Source of the DNA: Caryophanales bacterium
GTDB taxonomy: Bacteria; Bacillota; Bacilli; Bacillales; Bacillaceae_J
Direction of reading: 5' to 3'
Assembly (NCBI GenBank): GCA_012840465.1
Contig: DULJ01000091.1
Coordinates: 1 to 63,262, forward strand
Length of the DNA stretch: 63,262 bases
The notes beneath the pieces are model-generated. The model was not told where the DNA came from and did no database searches. It saw nothing but the letters and a program-made list of their open reading frames with translations. Of the stretch, positions 7,943 to 17,209 are shown in pieces; the stretch's first letter is position 1, and each line of letters opens with the position of its first letter. The translations under genes were made by a program, and so were the position numbers.

Positions 7943-8710
7943 ATGACTGATAAATTAGTAATTGGCGGATATGAGTTTCAATCAAGATTTATTTTGGGAT
8001 CAGGAAAATTTTCTTTAGACCTGATGGAAGCAGTTGTGGAATATGGTGAGGCTGAAATAGTAACGCTTGCGCTACGACGGGCCAATACTGGTGGAGAAGA
8101 AAATATTGTTCATTATATCCCTGAGAATATTACATTACTCCCCAACACTTCAGGTGCCAGAAATGCGGAAGAAGCCGTTCGTATTGCACGTCTCGCAAGA
8201 GAGCTTGGCTGTGGTAATTTTGTAAAATTAGAAGTGATCCATGATTCCAAATATTTACTGCCTGATAACTATGAAACTATTAAAGCGACCGAAATCCTCG
8301 CTAAAGAAGGATTTATTGTCATGCCCTATATGTATCCGGATTTATATGTAGCAAGATCATTGGTAGATGCCGGGGCAGCCGCTGTCATGCCACTAGGAGC
8401 TCCAATTGGAAGTAATAAGGGTCTTGCGACTAAGAATTTTATCCAAATATTAGTTGATGAAATAAACGTCCCTATCATTGTAGATGCAGGTATTGGTCGT
8501 CCATCACAGGCTTGCGAGGCTATGGAAATGGGCGTTGATGCGATCATGTGCAATACTGCTGTTGCCACTGCTGGTGATGTAGCTTTAATGGCGAAGGCTT
8601 TCAAACTTGCAATTGAAGCAGGTCGATCAGCCTATCTTGCAGGCTTAGGCCGGGTTTTAGACTTTAAAGCAGAGGCATCAAGCCCTTTGACTGGATTTTT
8701 GGAGGATTAA
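7943..8710 (+). CDS. thiG: Thiazole synthase ThiG
   Basis: A 255-residue (beta/alpha)8 enzyme that condenses 1-deoxy-D-xylulose-5-phosphate, dehydroglycine and ThiS-thiocarboxylate into the thiazole phosphate tautomer. Recognised by GSGKF near the N-terminus, the Schiff-base lysine region [15 protein letters not shown] (~95), the [13 protein letters not shown] loop (~143) and the phosphate-binding end [17 protein letters not shown] (~182). It has an AGGAGG ribosome site 7 bases before the ATG. It is followed after one base by thiH, its partner in anaerobic-type thiazole synthesis. Confidence 0.95.
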   Translation: MTDKLVIGGYEFQSRFILGSGKFSLDLMEAVVEYGEAEIVTLALRRANTGGEENIVHYIPENITLLPNTSGARNAEEAVRIARLARELGCGNFVKLEVIHDSKYLLPDNYETIKATEILAKEGFIVMPYMYPDLYVARSLVDAGAAAVMPLGAPIGSNKGLATKNFIQILVDEINVPIIVDAGIGRPSQACEAMEMGVDAIMCNTAVATAGDVALMAKAFKLAIEAGRSAYLAGLGRVLDFKAEASSPLTGFLED

Positions 8711-8711
8711 T

Positions 8712-9866
8712 ATGGCGATCAAAAGAATAGATCATATGAAGTATCTGGATGATATGGATGTCATTGAATCAGATTTGCTGGAAAAAGTGTTATCTACTGT
8801 TAAAAAATATGATTATCACCAATATACCAGTAGAGATGTGGAAATTGCTCTACATAAAGACAATCTTTCCATTGATGATTTTGGAGCACTACTTTCTCCA
8901 GTTGCCCTGTCTTATTTAGAGGATATGGCAAGAAAGGCCAATCTTGAAACAAGAAAGCACTTTGGGAATTCTATTTCCGTATTTACACCTCTATACATCG
9001 CGAATTATTGCGAAAATGAATGTGTATATTGTGGCTTTAAAGCTACCAACAAAATTCAACGCGCCACCCTTTCAAAGGAAGATGCAGAAAATGAGCTAAA
9101 AGCGATTGCGGCAACCGGTCTTGAGGAAATTCTTTTATTAACTGGTGAATCCCGCTATAAATCCGATGTTGAGTATATCGGTGAAACAATTAAATTGGCA
9201 ACAAAATATTTTAAAACAGTTGGCATCGAGATTTATCCATTAAATGTTGAAGAATATACCTATCTACGCAATTGTGGTGCTGACTTCGTATCAGTCTACC
9301 AAGAAACTTATAATCCTGATAAATATGCAGAGGTCCACTTATGGGGCTCAAAGCGAATTTTCCCTTACCGTTTTTACGCCCAAGAGCGTGCATTATTGGG
9401 AGGGATGCGTGGCGTGTCATTTGGTGCCTTACTTGGGCTAGACGATTTTCGCAAGGACGCTTTTGCAGCTGGTTTACATGCAACATTGATTCAGCAAAAA
9501 TACCCACATGCTGAGATTGGGTTTTCCGTTCCGCGGTTAAGACCTTTTAAAAACAATGCGAATAATAATTCTAAAGATGTTCATGAAAAGCAGTTGCTGC
9601 AAGTCATGCTTGCTTATCGCTTATTAATGCCTTTTGCCGGAGTTACAATTTCAACTCGTGAACGAGCAGAATTTCGCGATAATGTAATTGGTATGGTTGC
9701 TACAAAAATGTCAGCTGGTGTAAATGTTGGTGTGGGTGGCCACGATGACGAACAAAAAGGTGACGAACAGTTCGAAATTTCCGATGAACGTTCGATCAGG
9801 GAAGTTCATGAAATGATTGTCAGTAAAGGATTGCAACCTGTTTATACGGATTATATTAGAGTTTAA
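8712..9866 (+). CDS. thiH: Tyrosine lyase ThiH (radical SAM, dehydroglycine synthase)
   Basis: A 384-residue radical-SAM enzyme that cleaves tyrosine to p-cresol and dehydroglycine for ThiG. The cluster motif CENECVYC is near residue 101, followed by TGESRYK and the C-terminal ThiH region (LRPF near 280 and GHDDEQKGDEQFEI near 345). Length matches ThiH (~370-380). Many aerobic bacilli use the flavin oxidase ThiO instead, so an oxygen-sensitive ThiH here suggests acquisition or an anaerobic lifestyle phase. Its start is one base after the thiG stop. Confidence 0.95.
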   Translation: MAIKRIDHMKYLDDMDVIESDLLEKVLSTVKKYDYHQYTSRDVEIALHKDNLSIDDFGALLSPVALSYLEDMARKANLETRKHFGNSISVFTPLYIANYCENECVYCGFKATNKIQRATLSKEDAENELKAIAATGLEEILLLTGESRYKSDVEYIGETIKLATKYFKTVGIEIYPLNVEEYTYLRNCGADFVSVYQETYNPDKYAEVHLWGSKRIFPYRFYAQERALLGGMRGVSFGALLGLDDFRKDAFAAGLHATLIQQKYPHAEIGFSVPRLRPFKNNANNNSKDVHEKQLLQVMLAYRLLMPFAGVTISTRERAEFRDNVIGMVATKMSAGVNVGVGGHDDEQKGDEQFEISDERSIREVHEMIVSKGLQPVYTDYIRV

Positions 9867-9882
9867 TTGGAGGATATCCAAC

Positions 9883-10467
9883 ATGCTCATATGTGTAACA
9901 AATCGGAAGCTTTGTAAGGATGATTTATTAACTCGAATTGCACAAATCGCTAAGGGCAAGCCACATGGCATCATGTTAAGGGAAAAAGACTTAACTCAAA
10001 TCGAATATGAAGCATTGGCTTTTGTTGTTAATAAAATCTGTAAGGAAAATGAGGTCCCACTTATTATTAACCAAAATGTAAGGACTGCTTTAAAGCTAAA
10101 ACTGCCGAATATCCATTTATCAATGGATAACCTGAGAAGCTTTCAAAATGAATTAGTGGGATTCTCTCAGGTTGGTGCCTCTGTTCATTCAATCGAGGAG
10201 GCAAAAGAAGCTGAAAAGTTAGGTGCCACCTATCTGGTTGCCGGTCATATCTTTTCAACCGATTGTAAAAAAGGAGTGCCACCAAGAGGGCTTCAGTTTC
10301 TAAAGGAAGTATGCCAAGCCGTTACGATCCCGGTGTTCGCCATTGGCGGGATCACTAGAAATAATGTTGGTGTGGTTGCGGGAATGGGTGCAAGTGGCAT
10401 CTGTATTATGTCTGAGGCAATGACTTGTGCAAATCCTGTTGAGCTAGCTAGTCAATTTCAGTTTTAA
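9883..10467 (+). CDS. tenI: Thiazole tautomerase TenI
   Basis: A 194-residue protein of the ThiE/TenI fold. The block GHIFSTDCKKGVPPRG (~125) followed by IPVFAIGGI is the TenI signature. It replaces the ThiE pyrophosphate-binding GP(V/I)xPTxTK block, so this is the aminothiazole tautomerase that aromatises the ThiG product rather than thiamine-phosphate synthase. The ATG at 9883 has GGAGG 8 bases upstream; an in-frame start further up would overlap thiH. It is the last gene of the operon and fits a complete ThiS-ThiG-ThiH-TenI thiazole branch. Confidence 0.85.
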   Translation: MLICVTNRKLCKDDLLTRIAQIAKGKPHGIMLREKDLTQIEYEALAFVVNKICKENEVPLIINQNVRTALKLKLPNIHLSMDNLRSFQNELVGFSQVGASVHSIEEAKEAEKLGATYLVAGHIFSTDCKKGVPPRGLQFLKEVCQAVTIPVFAIGGITRNNVGVVAGMGASGICIMSEAMTCANPVELASQFQF

Positions 10468-10583
10468 TTGTGTGAGACGCGGGGGGTCGGACACAGGGTC
10501 GAGTTCTTTGGCTTGATTCCCACTTCAAGAGCCAAATCAGAAAAACGGGAATCAAAGCCTCCTCCACTCCCGCATCACACTAA
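10468..10583. repeat. REP-like long hairpin between tenI and selO
   Basis: The 116-base gap folds on itself: GTGTGA...GCGGG near 10469-10485 pairs with CCCGC.TCACAC near 10568-10580, and GGCTTGATTCCC (10520-10531) pairs with GGGAATCAAAGCC (10547-10559). It contains a copy of the dispersed GGACA.AGGGTCG sequence (10489-10506). It separates two convergent genes and may also act as a terminator. Confidence 0.45.
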
Positions 10584-12095
10584 TCAAGTACCACAAAAAG
10601 TTCGATATGGCTCAGTTGTTGATACTGGCAATTCACAATACTCATCCTGATCGGGTGAATAGGCATAAGGGTCTGACAAAACTTCAAGAAGTCGGTGCAT
10701 CACGGTGTAGTCACCATGTTCTACTGCTGCTTCTAATGACTCTTCCACCCTATGATTGCGTGGAATTACGGCAGGATTGCTGTGTTGCATTAATTTTTGC
10801 GAGTCTGATCTTGATTGTAGCTGTCTGCCGCGTCTTGCCTCCCATTCCTCATACCACTTATCAAATCGAATAACCCCAGTTAGACCTGTATCCACAATTC
10901 GATTCATGGTCAATGCTCGGAACGTATTAGTAAAGTCCGCACGATTCTTTTTCATCAAACTAAGTAAATCTTCAATAAGTGATTCGTCCTGATCTTCTTC
11001 ATTGTATAAGCCAAGCTTTGCTCTCATACCGGATAACCAATGCTTATGAAATAGCTTTGGATATTCCGATATTGCTTCCTGGGCTAACTGAACAGCCTGG
11101 TCCTCATCGTCATGCAGTAATGACAATAGGGTTTCAGCAAATCTGGCAAGGTTCCAGCCCCCGATTGGCGGCTGATTTCCATAGGCATAACGTCCTTGCC
11201 TATCAATAGAACTAAAAACTGTTGCAGGATCATACGTATCCATGAATGCACAAGGGCCATAATCGATCGTTTCACCACTAATCGCCATATTATCTGTATT
11301 CATTACACCATGAATGAAGCCAACCAACTGCCATTTAGCAATTAGCTCAGCCTGGCGTTTACTAACCTCTTGTAGCAGAAAAAGATAGCGATCCGCGTCT
11401 GAAGTTGCACCCAGACCGGTATTGGATTGAGTAGAAGTGTCAAAATCCGCACCGCTAAAATGTCGCTGCAATGTATAATCCGCTAAAGCTCTAACATCCT
11501 CATCAGTGCCAAAATTGGCTGCAAACTCAAAGGTACCAACCCGAATATGACTAGAAGCTACACGGGTGACGATAGCACCAGGAAGAGCTGTTTCCCGGAA
11601 TACCAACTCTCCGGTTTTCACTACTGCTAAACTACGGGTAGTCGGTATTCCAAGGGCATGCATCGCTTCACTAATAATATATTCACGCAGCATTGGACCT
11701 AATACAGCCCTTCCATCGCCACCTCTTGAATAAGGGGTTCTACCTGATCCCTTTAGCTGAATATCAAATCTTTCATCATTGGGACTTAAGTGCTCACCAA
11801 GCAAAACAGCCCGTCCATCCCCTAACATCGTAAAATGACCGAATTGATGACCTGCATATGCTTGAGCAAGTGGCGCTGCACCCTCAGGAATCTTATTGCC
11901 TGCAAACAAAGCTGCTTCATCATTATTATTTAACACCGCATCGTTCAACCCAAGTGAGGTTGCCAACGAAGAATTGAATATGACTAACTCCGGTGCGGTA
12001 ACAGGTTCAGGGTTCTGACTGCTATAAAACATCTTTGGTAATCGAGGATAACTATTATCAAAATTCCAACCAGCTTCAACTTTTTCATAGTACAT
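10584..12095 (-). CDS. selO: Protein adenylyltransferase SelO (YdiU/UPF0061)
   Basis: About 503 residues of the SelO pseudokinase family, which binds ATP in a flipped orientation and AMPylates proteins, in E. coli with a role in oxidative stress. Family landmarks are [10 protein letters not shown] (~82), [29 protein letters not shown] (~120), [13 protein letters not shown] (~260) with the metal-binding Asn/Asp, and the C-terminal CGT. The ATG at 12095 is preferred because AAGGAAG lies about 9 bases upstream; another ATG at 12119 is possible. The length is usual. It is monocistronic and convergent with the thi operon. Confidence 0.9.
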   Translation of the reverse strand: MYYEKVEAGWNFDNSYPRLPKMFYSSQNPEPVTAPELVIFNSSLATSLGLNDAVLNNNDEAALFAGNKIPEGAAPLAQAYAGHQFGHFTMLGDGRAVLLGEHLSPNDERFDIQLKGSGRTPYSRGGDGRAVLGPMLREYIISEAMHALGIPTTRSLAVVKTGELVFRETALPGAIVTRVASSHIRVGTFEFAANFGTDEDVRALADYTLQRHFSGADFDTSTQSNTGLGATSDADRYLFLLQEVSKRQAELIAKWQLVGFIHGVMNTDNMAISGETIDYGPCAFMDTYDPATVFSSIDRQGRYAYGNQPPIGGWNLARFAETLLSLLHDDEDQAVQLAQEAISEYPKLFHKHWLSGMRAKLGLYNEEDQDESLIEDLLSLMKKNRADFTNTFRALTMNRIVDTGLTGVIRFDKWYEEWEARRGRQLQSRSDSQKLMQHSNPAVIPRNHRVEESLEAAVEHGDYTVMHRLLEVLSDPYAYSPDQDEYCELPVSTTEPYRTFCGT

Positions 12096-12243
12096 AGTAT
12101 TAAACTTCCTTTTATTCATATTTCCACACAAAATTAGTATTCATAATATATCTCTATTTATGCTTTTACCCCTAAATTATTGAAAATAAACTGCAAAAAT
12201 AAAAACTCAGCAGGTGAAGACAAAGTGTAAAAGAAATTTCATA

Positions 12244-13182
12244 CTAGGTTAAACTACGAAGCATATAATCTATCGTTTGTTTTACCCCGTCTTGATAAGG
12301 TGTTCTAGGAATATCTTTGATCAGCTGCTCTAGCTTCCCACCATCCAAAACTACTGGGTCCTCTGTCAAATACAACATTTCTACCACTTCACGCATGTTT
12401 TTATCAAATAGACCTAGAAACTTTACCATCCCTTTCGTTACCGTGCCCACTTTTTTGCTATAGCTGGTATGTTCACGCAAGATATTTACGATTTCATCCC
12501 CTGTAATGACGCCGCTTCCTGGTATATTCCAATTCTGACCGTATGCCGAATCAATGAGTGCCAGTTCTACTAAGGCTTTGGCTCCATCAGGTGTAAAAAT
12601 GTACTCCCGTGCAATTTTCTTATCCCCTACAAATAACGCCTTTTTGTTTTTTATAACTCCCTCAAAAGTATAATTTAGGATTGTATTAGTAGCATTGGGA
12701 CCATAAAAGTCAGGGAAGTGTGCAATTAAGCAAGGCATGCTTGATTGCTTTACTATCTGTTCAAGTTGCAAGCGAATGTTTCCTTTTTTCGTATGAGGCT
12801 TTTTCGGAGTATCCTCCGAAACTAAATGACCCGGGTTCCGACCATAAGCATAGATATTTTCAACCAAAACAAGTTTTGCATTCGCATGTTTTGCTGTTTC
12901 CAAAATATTGTTCATAACAACAGGTAATTTTTTCTCCCACTCAGAATATGGAATGTTCATTGCTTGAAAAATCGTATCTACTCCAACAGCCGCCTCCTTC
13001 AAACTCTCTAAGTCGAAAACATCGCCAGATTTGATCGTGACCTTCTCCTCATCCTGAAAAAGCTTATTAAGCTTTTCCTTTCCACGCGCAAAAGCAACTA
13101 CATCAATTTCTCTTTGCGCCAGTTCTTTTACAATTGAATAACCCATACCACCTGAAGCTCCCAGTACCAATACCTTTTTCAT
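12244..13182 (-). CDS. NAD(P)-dependent epimerase/dehydratase-like protein
   Basis: A 312-residue atypical extended SDR. It has a Rossmann glycine motif GASGGMG (~8) and a YAYGRNPG segment (~112) in which the catalytic YxxxK is not preserved. This suggests an NmrA/YbjT-like sensor or non-standard reductase rather than a true sugar epimerase. The ATG has AGGAGG 8 bases upstream. It is transcribed in the same direction as the TetR gene 47 bp upstream, and a palindromic TetR-type operator lies in between, so it is probably repressed by that regulator. Confidence 0.75.
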   Translation of the reverse strand: MKKVLVLGASGGMGYSIVKELAQREIDVVAFARGKEKLNKLFQDEEKVTIKSGDVFDLESLKEAAVGVDTIFQAMNIPYSEWEKKLPVVMNNILETAKHANAKLVLVENIYAYGRNPGHLVSEDTPKKPHTKKGNIRLQLEQIVKQSSMPCLIAHFPDFYGPNATNTILNYTFEGVIKNKKALFVGDKKIAREYIFTPDGAKALVELALIDSAYGQNWNIPGSGVITGDEIVNILREHTSYSKKVGTVTKGMVKFLGLFDKNMREVVEMLYLTEDPVVLDGGKLEQLIKDIPRTPYQDGVKQTIDYMLRSLT

Positions 13183-13200
13183 ATAATTTCCTCCTACAAA

Positions 13201-13216
13201 TTAACCAATGGTCAAT
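13201..13216. promoter_or_regulatory. Putative TetR operator 1
   Basis: TTAACCAATGGTCAAT contains the palindrome TTAACCA-A-TGGTCAA (one asymmetric arm base). It lies in front of the epimerase-like gene. A 13/16 match occurs at 13828-13843, in front of the TetR gene. Confidence 0.55.
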
Positions 13217-13229
13217 AAAATTTAAAAAA

Positions 13230-13805
13230 TTATTTCCTTAACATCGCTCTTAAAATAAAATTCACATGAGTTTCAGCTAAGGAGCGCACATCTTCGTATG
13301 TTTGCCCGCTTCTGCAATAATGGGAAACAAGCCCATGTAAGGACAGAAACACAGACCAAATCTCAGTTAAAGTGACTTGGTTTCCACATAAAGGGTATAT
13401 GGCTTTGGCAAATTTCTCATAACTTAAATTTGGCTCCTGTTGCTGACAACTTCTCACTTCTTCGTCTTTTATAAGAAACATAATTTCATAATGACTTTGA
13501 TGTGTTAGACCAAATTCGATAAATCCCAAGAAAATCTCTTTCAGTTTAATTTCCGGATCTAAAGGCTTAGCCATGATGTCTTCAAGTCTCTGATCAAGTA
13601 AGAAAAAGTCTGCCTTTACGAGTGCATAAAACAATTCTGCCTTATTCTTAAAGTGATAATATATAGCCCCGTGACTATAGCCTAATGCCTTTGAGATTTG
13701 TCTCATTGACACATGTTCATAGCCATTCTTCATGAACAATTCTCGTGCTGTATCCATTATGATTTCACGTGTAAGTTCTTGTTCTACTGCTTTTCTTGGT
13801 GACAT
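13230..13805 (-). CDS. TetR-family regulator
   Basis: A 191-residue repressor with the TetR N-terminal helix-turn-helix (ITREIIMDTARELF, MRQISKALGYSHGAIYYHFKNK at ~13-55) and a variable ligand-binding C-terminal half containing a two-cysteine segment (SCQQ, PLCGNQ). Near-identical palindromes in front of its own gene (13828-13843) and the downstream epimerase-like gene (13201-13216) indicate autoregulation and control of that gene. The ligand is unknown. Confidence 0.85.
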   Translation of the reverse strand: MSPRKAVEQELTREIIMDTARELFMKNGYEHVSMRQISKALGYSHGAIYYHFKNKAELFYALVKADFFLLDQRLEDIMAKPLDPEIKLKEIFLGFIEFGLTHQSHYEIMFLIKDEEVRSCQQQEPNLSYEKFAKAIYPLCGNQVTLTEIWSVFLSLHGLVSHYCRSGQTYEDVRSLAETHVNFILRAMLRK

Positions 13806-13827
13806 TTTTATCCCTCATTAAACTTTA

Positions 13828-13843
13828 TTAACCACTGTCCAAT
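13828..13843. promoter_or_regulatory. Putative TetR operator 2
   Basis: TTAACCACTGTCCAAT, 23 bases upstream of the TetR start codon, matches operator 1 at 13 of 16 positions and keeps the left palindrome arm. Confidence 0.5.
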
Positions 13844-13878
13844 AACAATATATGGTGATAGGCGAATTTTGTCAATTG

Positions 13879-14382
13879 CTATTTATGATTATTTTTCCCC
13901 CAATATTCATAAATGACTTCTTTGAATATTTCGGATAGTTCTTTGCTTTTTTTCTTTTTCAGCCACTCAACTTGATCTATAGGTAAAGTTAATTTTAAAG
14001 TAACCTTTTCATTTGGCATTTCATATTTTCTTATTTCATCTAAAGTTATTCCTGCCTCTATATTCGGAAATGATAGGTCATTTTCATTCACTATTTGGAA
14101 ACCACTGTATTCACTGGCATCACTTATCTCACAGAATAGATTTAACTGTGGCAACCCACCTGACAGACTTTTTAGATTCATATAGAATGTAAGCATTCTG
14201 CTGTCCTCTAATTCCATTTCAACAATTAAGTTTTCTTCATTTCGATATTTCTTTGCAGCAACTTCGCTTACAATGATGTCCAAGTCCAAGGTGTAACCCA
14301 AACTAGACTCTAGAATATAAACAGCGCTATTAAATATATGAATCTCTTCACCATCGATTTTTACAGTTTTAACCTTAACCAT
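13879..14382 (-). CDS. Hypothetical protein
   Basis: About 167 residues, acidic and soluble, with no family I recognise. The ATG at 14382 is chosen because AAGGGAG lies 8 bases upstream. The same frame stays open for 86 more codons, but that part runs antisense across an sstT remnant and looks non-coding. Visible features are a beta-rich N-terminus ([16 protein letters not shown]), a C-terminal helix with a [14 protein letters not shown] stretch and a YEYWGKN end. It is transcribed toward the TetR gene and is probably monocistronic. Confidence 0.6.
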   Translation of the reverse strand: MVKVKTVKIDGEEIHIFNSAVYILESSLGYTLDLDIIVSEVAAKKYRNEENLIVEMELEDSRMLTFYMNLKSLSGGLPQLNLFCEISDASEYSGFQIVNENDLSFPNIEAGITLDEIRKYEMPNEKVTLKLTLPIDQVEWLKKKKSKELSEIFKEVIYEYWGKNNHK

Positions 14383-14479
14383 ATTCTTTGCTCCCTTCTC
14401 CACATTATTTCGACAAAAAAACAGCAATAACCTGTATAATCTAGCCTTTATATATAACTTAATAAAGAAATTACATGTT

Positions 14480-14745
14480 AATTTTATATATAAATATGGT
14501 ATTATTATTGGTATTATCCTGGCTATTACGATTTCATACGCAGTAAAATGGATCACAATATTTGGATCCTTATTTGTAGGTGCATTGAAGGCTGTGGCAC
14601 CAATACTAGTTCTATTCTTAGTTATGTCAGCCATTTCCAACCATCGAAGTGGTCAACAAACGAATATGACATCTATTTCCTTTATGATGTAAGTACATGC
14701 CTTGCAGGACTTACTGCAGTTATAGCCAGGTTAAGAGACTGCATA
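14480..14745 (+). pseudogene. sstT: Remnant of Na+/serine-threonine symporter SstT
   Basis: The frame from about 14495 reads [10 protein letters not shown], then [15 protein letters not shown] and [16 protein letters not shown], the highly characteristic SstT core, and hits a stop at 14690. In the next frame the match continues as CLAGLTAVIAR to about 14745. Only ~80 of the usual ~400 codons remain, there is no start region and a frameshift is present, so it is a decayed gene. A terminator-like hairpin follows at 14778-14813. Confidence 0.75.
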
Positions 14746-14777
14746 AACAGTTTTTGTTTTTATAAAATAATAAAGAA

Positions 14778-14813
14778 CCCATTTACTATGCAGATGCTGT
14801 AAGTGGGTTTTTC
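14778..14813 (+). terminator. Intrinsic terminator after the sstT remnant
   Basis: CCCATTTAC and GTAAGTGGG pair with one G-T wobble and are followed by TTTTTC. It is probably the original terminator of the decayed sstT and now lies just upstream of the EamA gene. Confidence 0.65.
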
Positions 14814-14828
14814 TTATGGAGTGTACAA

Positions 14829-15710
14829 ATGAAAGGATCTATTTTCTCATACATAACACTATTCTTTGGGGTATTTGCTTTATCAACTTCGGCAATCTTC
14901 GTTAAGCTTGCTGATGCGCCCTCGGCAATTATCGCCTTTTATCGTTTGTTTTTTGCAACTATGATTCTACTTCCCTTTTGGCTAGTCAAAAGGGAACTTC
15001 GCCAAGAGCTGTTGAGATTGACCAAAAGACAATGGAGATTAGCCATCTTGTCTGGTTTACTGTTAGCGATTCATTACGTATTATGGTTTGAATCATTGCG
15101 CTTTACCTCTGTGGCTAGTTCAACGGTTATTGTTACTTTACAACCACTATTCACTATCGTTGGCGGATACTTTTTATATAGGGAACGCTATTCGAAAGTT
15201 GCATTGTTTGGATGTTTATTAGCCCTATTCGGAAGCTTCATAATTGGCTGGGGCGATTTTCAAATAAGTGGTCAAGCCCTATTCGGTGATATATTAGCGT
15301 TTATTGCTGCTGGAGTCATATCTGGGTATTTTTTAATTGGACAATCTGTCCGTAAAGATTTGTCACTAGTTCCTTATTCAGTAATTGGTTATGGAAGCAG
15401 TGCCGTATTTCTTGCTATTTATGCACTTACACAGCAACAATCATTCTTTAATTATTCCACTGATACATGGTGGGCCTTTATTGGTCTCGCATTCATCGCA
15501 ACCATTTTGGGCCAAACCATTTTCAATTGGTTGTTAAAATGGATCAGCAGTTCCATTATCACAATGAGTATTCTTGGTGAAACAATTGGAACTTGCATTC
15601 TTGCTTATTTCATTTTGGATGAAGTTATATCACTTCAACAAGGGATTAGAATCTTTATTATTTTAGTTGGCCTTGGTTTATTTTTAGTTAGACAAGCGCA
15701 GGCAAAATAA
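14829..15710 (+). CDS. EamA/DMT-family transporter
   Basis: A 293-residue integral membrane protein with about ten hydrophobic segments in two EamA repeats, including the family-typical AIIAFYRLFFATMILLPFW (~33) and a LGETIGTCILAYFILDE end (~255). It presumably exports a small metabolite; the substrate is unknown. GGAG lies 7 bases before the ATG. It is bracketed by its own terminator at 15717-15744 and the sstT-remnant terminator upstream. It differs clearly from the other EamA protein at 4858-5763. Confidence 0.85.
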   Translation: MKGSIFSYITLFFGVFALSTSAIFVKLADAPSAIIAFYRLFFATMILLPFWLVKRELRQELLRLTKRQWRLAILSGLLLAIHYVLWFESLRFTSVASSTVIVTLQPLFTIVGGYFLYRERYSKVALFGCLLALFGSFIIGWGDFQISGQALFGDILAFIAAGVISGYFLIGQSVRKDLSLVPYSVIGYGSSAVFLAIYALTQQQSFFNYSTDTWWAFIGLAFIATILGQTIFNWLLKWISSSIITMSILGETIGTCILAYFILDEVISLQQGIRIFIILVGLGLFLVRQAQAK

Positions 15711-15716
15711 CATTTA

Positions 15717-15744
15717 GGGAGCATAGGTTTAACCCCATGCTCCC
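15717..15744 (+). terminator. Intrinsic terminator after EamA gene
   Basis: GGGAGCAT (15717-15724) pairs with ATGCTCCC (15737-15744) across a 12-base loop, followed by T-rich sequence. It may also serve the convergent pyruvate-kinase-like gene. Confidence 0.75.
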
Positions 15745-15785
15745 TTATTAATTATTCTGCTGATAGTTCTTTTCTCTTTTGCCCA

Positions 15786-17177
15786 TTAAATAAAAAAAAT
15801 ATTATTCTTCTTATGAAAGCAATATTTACTTTCCTTATACTCGTGGACCATTGATAATATTTTTTCAAGGCATAAAACGGAATCCTTAATATACTTTCCC
15901 TTGTTTAGCATCATACATTGGGCCCGGCTTCCTAAATAAACATCGGAAATTTCTGCTCTTGTTGGTCTCCCGATTTTCGTTAGGCTTTCCAGTATTTGTG
16001 TTGCCCAAATTACAGGAATATGGGCAGAATGGGCTAAATTTAATATTTCCTCTTGGACAACTGCCATCTGCTCAAAACCAACCTCTATTGCAAGGTCCCC
16101 CCTCGCAATCATAATACCAAATGACGGTAATGAAAGTCCTTCTTCGATGATACTGGGTAACCGATATACAGCATCTTTCGTCTCAATTTTTGCTACGATA
16201 GGGATCTCTCGTTTAGTTATATCAGAAAGCTTTTCTTTTACAGAGCGAAGATCCCGGGCTTGATGCACAAAAGAAATGCCAACCATATCGGCATATTTTG
16301 CAATAAAGTGGAGGTCCTTCCCATCTTTTTCAGTAATGGCAGGGATGTTTAAGAAAACAAGGGAATCTGGAAAATTAATGCCCTGCCCTTCTTTTAAAAA
16401 GTACTTTTTCCTGTACTTCGAAGTAATTTCAATATCTACGTAACTTTTTCCTGAGGCAATTACTTTCCCACCAATTTTCCCTTCATCTATAAAAACACTG
16501 TCATTCAGCCTAACATTATACAGCGCTTTTGGGTTGTTTACTACAGCCGATACATGTTTATCGGGAAATATCCCCTGCTCTAAAACGCCCCCATGTCTAA
16601 AAAGCCGAAGAACTTCACCACTTTTAATACTTACTTTTTCCGAATCAAACCCGCTTAGTCTTATCTTTGGTCCCGCTAAATCCATATAAATCAAACATGT
16701 CTTATTATTTTCCTTGCTTCCTAGTCTGATTTCTTTTACGAACTCCTCCCAAATTGTGGGGTCATCATGAGCACAGTTAATTCTCGCAACATTCATTCCG
16801 GCATCAATAAGCTCCTTAAATAAGGAACGATTCTTTAACATACCCTTGTCTAAAGTTACCATAATAGGAAATTCCGTTGTATCTGTTCCAAATAAGTTTT
16901 CTTTATTCGCTTGCAGTTTATTTTCAGCCTCTTCCGGATTTATCGGCTTATCATGATGGACTCCCGAACAATCTTCTTCGCTATTTATTAAGTGCAGCAG
17001 GCTATGGTAAACAGCTTTGATATTTATTAATTCCTCTGTTATTTTATTTCTACATATTAGATAAGCAAGAAAGTTTTCATAGCTTTTCTTATTAGCTTCA
17101 TTAGGTATCTTGGATGAAGTTAGATTTTTATATTGGTCTTGGATTGTGTTAAGCAATGGTTGGATTGGAATTTTCAC
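15786..17177 (-). CDS. Divergent pyruvate-kinase-like protein
   Basis: About 463 residues. An unusual ~105-residue N-terminal region of unknown role precedes a pyruvate kinase A/B barrel: NVARINCAHDD (~138), LIYMDLAGPKIR (~168), the catalytic VAKIET (~335), IARGDLAIEVGFEQ (~357) and WATQILES...GRPTRAEISDV (~392). The first strand lacks the usual TxGP and reads MVTLDKG. The C-terminal allosteric domain is absent, so this is not an ordinary glycolytic enzyme. The GTG at 17177 follows AAGGGGGG; a TTG at 17213 overlapping the upstream stop is an alternative. It is paired with a histidine phosphatase gene. Confidence 0.7.
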   Translation of the reverse strand: MKIPIQPLLNTIQDQYKNLTSSKIPNEANKKSYENFLAYLICRNKITEELINIKAVYHSLLHLINSEEDCSGVHHDKPINPEEAENKLQANKENLFGTDTTEFPIMVTLDKGMLKNRSLFKELIDAGMNVARINCAHDDPTIWEEFVKEIRLGSKENNKTCLIYMDLAGPKIRLSGFDSEKVSIKSGEVLRLFRHGGVLEQGIFPDKHVSAVVNNPKALYNVRLNDSVFIDEGKIGGKVIASGKSYVDIEITSKYRKKYFLKEGQGINFPDSLVFLNIPAITEKDGKDLHFIAKYADMVGISFVHQARDLRSVKEKLSDITKREIPIVAKIETKDAVYRLPSIIEEGLSLPSFGIMIARGDLAIEVGFEQMAVVQEEILNLAHSAHIPVIWATQILESLTKIGRPTRAEISDVYLGSRAQCMMLNKGKYIKDSVLCLEKILSMVHEYKESKYCFHKKNNIFFI

Positions 17178-17209
17178 CACACTCCCCCCTTGATATTTTG
17201 TGTGATGAA

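Noticed and set aside
9883-10467. ThiE (thiamine-phosphate synthase)
   Set aside because: The TenI signature GHIFSTDCKKG replaces the ThiE pyrophosphate loop, so a tautomerase is the better call.
14383-14640. Extended N-terminus of the hypothetical protein at 13879
   Set aside because: The extra codons run antisense to an sstT remnant, lack an RBS, and the internal ATG has a strong one.
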